Assembly: GCA_903895725.1 (NCBI GenBank)
Contig: CAITUV010000071.1
Location: 1-59,691, forward strand
Direction of reading: 5' to 3'
DNA length: 59,691 nt
Origin: an uncultured Myxococcales bacterium
GTDB lineage: Bacteria > Myxococcota_A > UBA9042 > CAIXZC01
Made by a program: the position numbers and the translations under genes. Of this stretch, positions 53,971 to 59,691 are shown piece by piece; positions within the stretch are counted from its first letter, which is position 1, and every line of letters begins with the position of its first letter. The notes below the pieces were generated by a model, which saw nothing but the letters and a program-made list of their open reading frames with translations, did no database searches and was not told where the DNA came from.

Positions 53971-54351
53971 ATGTTGGGACCAGCAGTCATCCTTCAGGAC
54001 TGGCAGACCATCACGAGGGAGGCGTCGCCATCCACGTTCGTTCCGGCCATCGTGCAGCATCTGGAACGGGTTGCTTCGATGGCGGGGGCAAAAACCGTCG
54101 AGGTCCAGGTGCAGGTGCTACGGCTGACCTCGGGGGTCACGCTCCACCTCGAAACTTCGCCCTCCGCCGAGAGGGTCACCTGGCGCAGTTCATGCTCGTT
54201 CACGGGGCCCGGCACGGTCTGCAAGGTGCTGCAGCGAGAGATCGGCCGGACAGCGGACTTCCTGGAGGACTTCCTCCGGTGGCGCATCGCCTACACGGGA
54301 GGAACGGACTGGCAGGCATGTTTCCGCATCATGCTCGTCCCGCGCGCGTAG
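53971..54351 (+). CDS. Small beta-rich protein, member 1 of three paralogues
   Basis: 126-aa protein without a signal peptide; family unknown to me. The C-terminal half reads LHLETSPSAERVTWRSSC and ends FLRWRIAYTGGTDWQACFRIMLVPR. That end is shared in pattern with the next two proteins: aromatic-Leu-Arg-Trp-Arg/Gln-Ile/Val, about ten residues, then Cys-Phe-x-Ile. The series of alternating strands suggests a beta-sandwich. GGGAGGC precedes the ATG. First gene of an apparent operon with the next two and the subtilase. Confidence 0.75.
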   Translation: MLGPAVILQDWQTITREASPSTFVPAIVQHLERVASMAGAKTVEVQVQVLRLTSGVTLHLETSPSAERVTWRSSCSFTGPGTVCKVLQREIGRTADFLEDFLRWRIAYTGGTDWQACFRIMLVPRA

Positions 54352-54367
54352 AAGAAAGGAGGAAGAG

Positions 54368-54739
54368 ATGACCGGGCTGAACAACGAGAGACTCATCCAG
54401 GACTGGGTCACTGTTGGCGGGTTGAGCTCTACGGGGCCGTACCTCCAGGATCCATGCTGCATCCCCGATACGCTGGGTTTCACCCGCTGCCGGCTACATG
54501 CCATTGTGAGCGACGCGGGCTCGAGCGGCCAACTCCACATCGACGGGGCAACCTCGCTTGACGGCCCGTGGCTCCCGGTGCTGACCGTGAACCCCACTGC
54601 GGGCGCGCCCGGCGAGTACTACTACGACCTCGAATGCGACGGAAGCGCCCAGTTTATGCTGTACCGCTACCTGCGCTGGCGGGTGGCGGGCGGCAGCACA
54701 GACACGCTCTGCTTCCTGATCGCAGGGACGTTCGAGTAG
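54368..54739 (+). CDS. Small beta-rich protein, member 2 of three paralogues
   Basis: 123-aa protein without a signal peptide. Contains GQLHIDGATSLDGPWLPVLTVNP and YYYDLECDGSAQFMLYRYLRWRVAGGSTDTLCFLIAG, the same order as in the third copy. The strand pattern with S-x-DG-x-W resembles discoidin or tail-spike-type sandwiches, but no family is assigned. AGGAGGAAGAG precedes the ATG, 16 bp after the preceding stop. Confidence 0.75.
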   Translation: MTGLNNERLIQDWVTVGGLSSTGPYLQDPCCIPDTLGFTRCRLHAIVSDAGSSGQLHIDGATSLDGPWLPVLTVNPTAGAPGEYYYDLECDGSAQFMLYRYLRWRVAGGSTDTLCFLIAGTFE

Positions 54740-54796
54740 GCGAGGATTGCGACGCCGACCCAGAAGCCAGGTCGGCTCATGACCGAGGAGAGACAC

Positions 54797-55180
54797 ATGG
54801 GCGCCGATGGATTCGTGTTGCAGAAGGCGGTGACCTTGATGGGGGAACTGACCAACCAGCGCGTCACGCAGACCGAGCCCGGGTGGTTCGATGCGGGCGA
54901 GCACGGCCAGGTCGCGATGCGGGTCGTGGCATCGGTCCTTAACCAGTGCGTTCTGGAGATCCAGACCTCACCGACCCGCGATTCGTCTGAGAGCGGCGGC
55001 CAGTGGCGCCCCGCAGTGACCGTGTCGACCGCGACCCCAGGGGCGAATTTCACGCTGGATGCGTCCCAAGGGGCCACCTATGCGCTCGATCGCTTCGTGC
55101 GATGGCAGGTCGTGTCGGCCGGCACCGTGACCCCCCCGTGGATCGCATGTTTTTGGATCAGCCTCGTCGCGAAACGATAG
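54797..55180 (+). CDS. Small beta-rich protein, member 3 of three paralogues
   Basis: 127-aa protein without a signal peptide. LEIQTSPTRDSSESGGQWRPAVTVST and ATYALDRFVRWQVVSAGTVTPPWIACFWISLV align with members 1 and 2. GAGGAGAGACAC precedes the ATG chosen; an ATG 18 bp upstream is too close to that site. The next gene starts 204 bp on, after a stretch in which I see nothing except the subtilase ribosome site. Confidence 0.75.
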   Translation: MGADGFVLQKAVTLMGELTNQRVTQTEPGWFDAGEHGQVAMRVVASVLNQCVLEIQTSPTRDSSESGGQWRPAVTVSTATPGANFTLDASQGATYALDRFVRWQVVSAGTVTPPWIACFWISLVAKR

Positions 55181-55384
55181 TGGGGATGCGCCGACCGACA
55201 ACTCCTAACCAGGCGCCCCCCTCGGTCTCCATCGTCGAGATTCGGACTCCGGTCGTCGCCTCCCCTGCCGCGTTGGGCGGGACGAGTTCTTCCCGGCGAA
55301 GAGGCCGGACGTTCCGTGTGCTGAGTGGGTGGGTCCGAGCGACCGGAAGCGTAGGTGTGTGAGCGCTGAGGCAAAGGAGGCAAC

Positions 55385-57253
55385 ATGCCAAGACGCATTA
55401 GAAACGAGTTAGGCGGCTTCTGGTGCAAGAAGGACGGTCGCACCGTTCGTCGGGCATCCGAGCGTTCCGCATTGGAGGAAGGGACTGTGGCTGAGAGTGC
55501 CATCGCGCGCGATTTGCCAGTGCGCTGCTATGCTCCGCTTCTGTCTCAGCAAGCAGGGGCTTCGGCGCGTCTGGTTGAGGATCTGCAGGCTCTCGGGTTC
55601 CGTGTCCTGTCCGACTCGGCAAGGCATGTCTTGTTCGTGGGTAGGCGGAGTGCATTTGAGCGGACGTTTGAAACTGAGCTTGGTGTTTCTGGTGATGCCG
55701 TTTGCTTCGTTCGGCCCCATTCGATGCCGCCTTCACTTGGGCGATGGCTTTCCAGCCTCTACCTTGATAAGCCAGCTCGGAGCTTGGGCCTTGGCGACCC
55801 TTCACCCCAGTTTGTCGCGGATCATTTTGCTGGCAAGGTCGACTATGGCCCCTTGTTCGACAGCTCAGACAATCAAAACCGTCCAGATGTGCTGTTCCTA
55901 TCCGACGTAGCGAAATTGGTTGGTGCTGGTGCTCCGAGCCTTGCAAAGCTGGGCAAGGGATCCGTTGTCTATATAATAGATACGGGAGTAGATGTGACGA
56001 CGCCGTTTTTCGCAAATCAGCCAGCGCTTGTTGATCGCATTACGTTTCTGGGTTCAGCCGTGGAATATGATAGCGATCCGCTATTGAAGACGGACCATTT
56101 TGGCCACGGGACGATGCTTGCGGCGACAGTGCTATCACTGGCTCCCGAGTGCGCTGTAGTGATGGTGACTACGCCATTGTTTGCTCCGGCTGGAGGGACA
56201 GCGGTTACTTTCGGGGACGTACTCATCCCGGATATTTTGGCCGCGTTCGATAGAATCGCTGATATCGTGACGATCAAGTTGGCCGGGAGTAAGCCTAGAA
56301 AGCTTGCCACAACGATGGTATTGTTTGCGAAGTCGATTACGATGGACTCATTCAAGGGGTCGAACGATCCGTTCGCGGAGTTCACTGCCGTTCGCAACCA
56401 GTTGCGAACGGCTATCGACGCGCTTCTCGGCCTCGGGGTTCCCACTATTTGCTCGGTTGGCAACGAGGCGATCGGCGGGGCGGCTGACGACCAAAATGCC
56501 ATTCCAAATCATCTACGCAACGTAATTAGTGTTGGCGGTGCGTTTCCATACGGGAAAGTGTCGACTAAGCCGGTTTGGCATGTGAGTGTGAATAGCATCA
56601 GTGGTGAAGTGGCCAAAATCGTCGAGAGCCTTCCCAGGTACTATCCCGACATTTGTGGAGTGGAGGGAACTGCGACGGTTCCTATTTTGCGTGAGTCAAG
56701 TAAGGGGTTTGTTTACATCAAAGGACTCGGCAAAGTATTCGTGTGTCTTCCGGTGTCCGTTGGGATGTCGGACGAACAGATGGCGGCGTTGTGCGAGTTG
56801 TTTCCTGTCACACAGGGGTGGTTGGATTGGGTTTGTCCAAATGGCGACGGGGATTGTCTTGACCTCGCAGAAGGATTGTGGTGCGCAGTTATTAATAAGT
56901 TGACGATGCCGATGGACAACCTTTCAACGGGCGACTTTACTTCACAGAACGATGGCTGGATTGTATCCACCGGGGGAACTTCATTTGCGGCGGCGACCGT
57001 CGCTGGTGCGCTGGCTTTGGTGGGGGCAGAGTTTCCGACTACTGTGTACGACCTGTTGGTTGGGACGTCGGGCAATATACTGGCGGTTAGACTGCTATTG
57101 CAGGTTAGCTGTTCTGATGTGACGGGTGGCTTCAACGCGGTTGGTGAGCTGGCTAAGGTCGGGATAGACAAGGCGTCTGGATTTGGTGTCGTGAACTGTG
57201 GCAAGTTGGCTGAGAACATGCAGGAGGCATGGGCATTCTTGTATTTTGGCTAG
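55385..57253 (+). CDS. Subtilisin-like (S8) serine protease without signal peptide
   Basis: 622-aa protein. Catalytic Asp in VYIIDTGVD, His in DHFGHGTMLA, oxyanion Asn in CSVGNEAIGG and catalytic Ser in STGGTSFAAATVAGAL are all present, so it should be active. The first about 110 residues hold a small domain (VLFVGRRSAFERTFETELG) like the pro-domains of kumamolisins. About 140 residues inserted before the Ser are unlike a classical subtilisin. No Sec signal is visible, so it acts inside or leaves by another route. AAAGGAGGCAAC precedes the ATG. GC content and third-codon-position use are clearly lower than in the chromosome, a sign of transfer. Its likely partners or substrates are the three small paralogues. 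Confidence 0.88.
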   Translation: MPRRIRNELGGFWCKKDGRTVRRASERSALEEGTVAESAIARDLPVRCYAPLLSQQAGASARLVEDLQALGFRVLSDSARHVLFVGRRSAFERTFETELGVSGDAVCFVRPHSMPPSLGRWLSSLYLDKPARSLGLGDPSPQFVADHFAGKVDYGPLFDSSDNQNRPDVLFLSDVAKLVGAGAPSLAKLGKGSVVYIIDTGVDVTTPFFANQPALVDRITFLGSAVEYDSDPLLKTDHFGHGTMLAATVLSLAPECAVVMVTTPLFAPAGGTAVTFGDVLIPDILAAFDRIADIVTIKLAGSKPRKLATTMVLFAKSITMDSFKGSNDPFAEFTAVRNQLRTAIDALLGLGVPTICSVGNEAIGGAADDQNAIPNHLRNVISVGGAFPYGKVSTKPVWHVSVNSISGEVAKIVESLPRYYPDICGVEGTATVPILRESSKGFVYIKGLGKVFVCLPVSVGMSDEQMAALCELFPVTQGWLDWVCPNGDGDCLDLAEGLWCAVINKLTMPMDNLSTGDFTSQNDGWIVSTGGTSFAAATVAGALALVGAEFPTTVYDLLVGTSGNILAVRLLLQVSCSDVTGGFNAVGELAKVGIDKASGFGVVNCGKLAENMQEAWAFLYFG

Positions 57254-57294
57254 ACGTGCGGGGTTCTTGATGTGGCGAGTGCAGTGAGGTCGGT

Positions 57295-58227
57295 ATGTTG
57301 CATCAACGATGGATGCTTTTCCTTTTGACGGGTTTTCAATTTGGCTGCGGAAGTGTGGGCATGGGTGGCGTGTCGGGGGGGGGCGTTGACTGCGATGGTC
57401 GGGGGGGTGACGTTGGCTGTCTGCGGGGTTGGGGTGAAGGGTGCGGTGGCGGTGCTGGGGCTACTTCCTGGGCGCCGAACGGCATGGTTGAGGTGCCGGC
57501 CGGTGAGTTTGTGATGGGCTGTGGTGACGGTGTTTTGGCGGCAGGATTGGACAGGGCGGTGTGGGAGGTTTGCGCTCCCGAGCACGTTGTTTATCTGGAA
57601 AGGTTTTGGATCGACAAGTTCGAAGTGACTGCTGGCGAGTTTGCGGACTGCATTGGTGCTGGGGCCTGCTCTGGCCAGGGGGAGTGCATTACCTATGGGG
57701 GTGTGGCGAATATTGCGTATGAGGTTCGGTCCGAATACCCGATGAACTGTGTTTCGTGGAGTGGCGCAGCTGAGTATTGTGCATGGGTTGGGAGGCGATT
57801 GTGTCGTGAGGCTGAGTGGGAGAAGGCTGCTCGGGGTGCTGATGGGTGGCTGTTCCCGTGGGGGAGCGAGCCGCTTCCGGATTGTTGTCTCACCGTCATG
57901 GGCGCTCAGGGCGAAGCGACGGAGGGAGGCGATTGCGAGTGTGGGTTGTTCGACAGTCAACCGATTGGTTCGCGATTGGCTGACAGTAGTGTGTATGGAA
58001 CAAGAGATATGTGTGGTAATGTGAGCGAATGGGTCGCGGACTGGTACGATTGGGCGTATTGGAAGACGGCGGTTCCGGCGAATCCATCCGGGCCGAGTTC
58101 GGGAGTTGAGCGTGTTAGGCGTGGTGGAAACTTCACTTTTTACAACCCGTATATGCCGCTGTGTTTGCGGTTGCATAATGACCCCGCTTGGGTGAATTCT
58201 GAGGTTGGATTTCGGTGCTGTTTATAG
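57295..58227 (+). CDS. FGE/SUMF1-type (formylglycine-generating enzyme family) lipoprotein
   Basis: 310-aa protein: lipoprotein-like start MLHQRWMLFLLTGFQFGC, a Gly/Cys-rich segment, then the FGE-sulfatase fold. The fold shows VEVPAGEFVMG, FWIDKFEVTAGEFADC, EYPMNCVSWSGAAEYCAWVGRRLCREAEWEKAARG, DMCGNVSEWVADWYD, RVRRGGNFTFYNPYMPLCLR and GFRCCL. The family includes true formylglycine-generating enzymes and many binding proteins of diversity-generating elements; the true active-site Cys pair cannot be confirmed here. GAGG precedes the ATG. 41 bp after the subtilase, with the same low GC. A broken copy follows. Confidence 0.82.
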   Translation: MLHQRWMLFLLTGFQFGCGSVGMGGVSGGGVDCDGRGGDVGCLRGWGEGCGGGAGATSWAPNGMVEVPAGEFVMGCGDGVLAAGLDRAVWEVCAPEHVVYLERFWIDKFEVTAGEFADCIGAGACSGQGECITYGGVANIAYEVRSEYPMNCVSWSGAAEYCAWVGRRLCREAEWEKAARGADGWLFPWGSEPLPDCCLTVMGAQGEATEGGDCECGLFDSQPIGSRLADSSVYGTRDMCGNVSEWVADWYDWAYWKTAVPANPSGPSSGVERVRRGGNFTFYNPYMPLCLRLHNDPAWVNSEVGFRCCL

Positions 58228-58493
58228 GTAAGACGCAAGCGCTCAGTGGTGTGGATGGGCTGTGGTTGTCAACCCCCAATCGGATGCAAAACGTGAGACA
58301 TGGGCAGGACGGAGGAGCGAGGGATTTTGGATCGCATCGACAGCGGGGTGATCGGGGGGAGTTGGGGGTGGGTTGACCACTCGGCGGCGGATTCGGTCGT
58401 GGCAATCCAGGACAAGGTGGAATGGGTGGTCGAAGTGCAGGTGCCTGCGCTTGCCTTGGCGGGGCCGGAGCAGGTCGTCCGGGCGGCATGAGC

Positions 58494-59005
58494 GGCCCGG
58501 CCCAGCCTGCGGAGGCCTCGGGCTATGCGGCCAGGGGCACGGCAGTCCGGCCCACGAGGGAGATGAAGTGGTCTCTCTCGCGGTGCGGAATCATGGTCTG
58601 GTTGGCGATGCGCCGGGTACTGACGGGCGGTGGTTTTCGTGGGGGGACGAGCCGATGCCCGACTGCTGCCTTGCGGCGATGCATTCAGAGTCCACAGTCG
58701 TCGGTTGTGAGTGCCCTTTGTTTAATACGGTTGCCGTTGGGTCTGTCTGTGGCGATATGAGCGTATATGGTGTCATGGATATGCTTGGTAACGTCAGTGA
58801 GTGGGTCTCTGATTGGTACGACCCTTTTTATTGGCGAACAGCGGAGTCGCTTGACCGAACTGGACCAAGTTGGGGTGTTCAGCGTGTGCTGCGCGGTGGC
58901 AATTTCGGTCGGCAGAATCCGTATATGTGATTATGTTTGCGTAATGGGAGCAACCCGAACGTGGTTGACGAGCACAATGGATGCAGGTGTTGCTTATCGG
59001 ATTAG
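58494..59005 (+). pseudogene. Decayed second FGE-type copy
   Basis: Aligns with the C-terminal half of the FGE lipoprotein: AEASGYAARGTAVRPTREMKW (versus AAEYCAWVGRRLCREAEW) in one frame; then, after a frameshift near 58590-58620, GRWFSWGDEPMPDCC to MLGNVSEWVSDWYDPFYWRT and VLRGGNFGRQNPYM. An in-frame TGA (58928) follows, then LCLRNGSNP and NGCRCCLSD before a TAG. The N-terminal half is missing; 58228-58493 contains no recognisable part of it. A duplicated and inactivated gene. Confidence 0.8.
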
Positions 59006-59094
59006 ATGCAATGCCAGGCACTTAGCTGCCGCTGCGTCAAGTGTTTGGTCGGACATCGAATGTGGGGCAGCTCCGCAAGTCTTGGCGGGCACCG

Positions 59095-59241
59095 CTGAGC
59101 GGCCGCTCAGTGCGTACGGTCGCGCGTACGGTCTTGCAGGGCTTTTTGGGACGAATCCGGCTTTGCGGGACTTGGCGGGCGGTTCGGAAAATGCCAATGA
59201 TCACGCTCGGAACAGCCTGGAAAGCGGCCCTGAGCGTGATC
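59095..59241. repeat. Palindrome, inverted repeat and GTACGGT pair near the right end
   Basis: CTGAGCGGCCGCTCAG (59095-59110) is a perfect 16-bp palindrome. GATCACGCTC (59199-59208) and GAGCGTGATC (59232-59241) are a 10-bp inverted repeat with a 23-bp loop, 10 bp before attR. Between them two GCGTACGGT units are spaced 12 bp, like those in the integrase tails. Possibly integrase or excisionase arm sites. The stretch 59006-59250 has no gene. Confidence 0.6.
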
Positions 59242-59250
59242 GGCCTTTGA

Positions 59251-59297
59251 ATCTTCACACGGTAGAAGTCACTGGTTCGAATCCAGTATCGCCCACC
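59251..59297 (+). repeat. attR: duplicated tRNA-Val 3' half
   Basis: Copy of 50656-50702 with one substitution; the T loop reads TTCGAAT. Stand-alone, not preceded by a tRNA 5' half. Confidence 0.88.
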
Positions 59298-59328
59298 CCA
59301 GAAAAATGGCGGGTTTCCGCGTGTTCGT

Positions 59329-59558
59329 TCAACCGGCAACGGTGCGTTTGCGGCCGTTGGGTACGGTCGCGGGTACGGTTTTGACCCGTACCCCCCATTT
59401 CCGCCCGGCCACCACGGTGGCGGGCCCCACCGGGGACGCAAACGACAATGCCGCCCGTGCCACGTCCAGGTGGTCGGGCATGATGTCGGCATACAACTCT
59501 GTTACCCGCGTGTGCGAGTGCCCGAGAATGCGGGCAACCAACAGCAGGTCCTTGGACT
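59329..59558 (-). pseudogene. Integrase C-terminal fragment of a second element
   Basis: Reads SKDLLLVARILGHSHTRVTELYADIMPDHLDVARAALSF and ends like the first integrase (WGVRVKTVPATVPNGRKR). It keeps the GHSH and catalytic Tyr but lacks everything before. Immediately upstream the frame has a stop and unrelated sequence. It sits just right of attR, the same place the first integrase occupies relative to attL, so a second, decayed element was inserted in tandem. Confidence 0.8.
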
Positions 59559-59565
59559 CTCACCA

Positions 59566-59691
59566 GGACGAGCCTGGGGATTTCTCGCGTGACGATACCA
59601 CCCGCGGTCGAGATGGGCTGATCGGCACTGGCCGGGCCGTGTAGCTGGGTTCTCAGCTGAAGTAGACCACCTGCAGGATGGCGTAGAAGCA
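59566..59691. other. Right-edge sequence, possible 3' end of a minus-strand gene
   Basis: The final bases read on the minus strand as a C-terminal tail FYAILQVVYFS followed by a TGA (59653-59655). It may be the end of a gene starting outside the window. Too short to classify. Confidence 0.25.

Larger units (their letters stand above)
50656..59297. mobile_element. Integrative element in the 3' half of tRNA-Val
   Basis: Bounded by a 47-bp direct repeat of the 3' half of tRNA-Val (one mismatch). The left copy is inside the intact tRNA gene and the right one stands alone. Just inside the left end lie a tyrosine integrase and an excisionase-like HTH gene. Cargo: an unrecognised 396-aa protein, three small paralogues, a subtilase, an FGE-type lipoprotein and a decayed FGE copy. 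No replication or conjugation genes were recognised, so it is probably a minimal genomic island moved by its own integrase or with help. The cargo from about 55.4 to 58.9 kb is visibly less GC-rich than the chromosome. The span is 8.6 kb. Confidence 0.85.

Noticed and set aside
58300..58491. Small 63-aa gene before the FGE pseudogene
   Set aside because: Val/Gly-rich, no ribosome site and no homologue I can recall; the region is decayed DNA.
58928..58930. Third in-frame UGA as Sec in the second FGE copy
   Set aside because: The intact paralogue has Pro, not Cys, at that position, and the same copy also has a frameshift and a missing N-terminal half. It is decay.
59251..59297. A second functional tRNA-Val gene
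   Set aside because: Only the 3' half is present; the bases before it do not form acceptor or D arms.

Overview
The window reads as GC-rich chromosomal DNA from a Gram-negative bacterium of the Myxococcota / former Deltaproteobacteria type. This is an inference from the many lipoproteins with Asp/Ala/Pro-rich linkers, Cys-rich and Asp-rich repeat proteins, FG-GAP proteins, OmpA and porin barrels and a myxobacterial-style C-terminal sorting tail. No marker gene fixes the taxon.

Layout. 1-3349 (minus): an outer-membrane barrel followed by a tightly overlapping ECF cobalt/nickel importer (cbiM, PDGLE protein, cbiQ, cbiO). 3618-6723 (plus): two related lipoproteins and a phosphate-selective-type porin. 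6845-12944: recQ, a lamin-tail lipoprotein, a lemA/M48-protease pair and a small membrane protein. 13086-16538: a 5'-nucleotidase-like lipoprotein with an in-frame UGA, convergent with a DsbD-like thiol reductase. 16737-28513: an FG-GAP lipoprotein, a TolB/M28/PDZ peptidase and an alpha-2-macroglobulin whose reactive thioester Cys codon is a UGA. 28984-35023: galE, a Cys-rich lipoprotein, a lipid-kinase-like protein and a sirtuin. 35064-50437: three surface proteins made largely of repeats (one fused to an OmpA module), a lipoprotein and an AAA/DUF4143 ATPase.

50629-59297: an 8.6-kb integrative element inserted in the 3' half of tRNA-Val(CAC). It carries a tyrosine integrase, an excisionase-like HTH protein under a consensus promoter threaded with 9-bp-phased CTAG sites, and an unrecognised 396-aa protein. 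Its cargo is three small paralogous proteins, a subtilase without a signal peptide, and an FGE/SUMF1-type lipoprotein with a decayed second copy. A second integrase remnant beyond the right att site suggests tandem insertions.

Most important observation: two unrelated genes (13086-14756 and 23624-28513) are each interrupted only by a single in-frame UGA that sits exactly on a functional Cys position (CG-C in the UshA-like family; the C of the CxEQ thioester in alpha-2-macroglobulin). Each UGA is followed at 17-18 nt by a hairpin with a G-starting apical loop, as in bacterial SECIS elements. I read both as selenoproteins. A selenocysteine alpha-2-macroglobulin, with a selenoester in place of the thioester, is not something I know to have been described. 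The other standing pattern is short tandem repeats of differing unit length placed directly 3' of stop codons through the chromosomal part.
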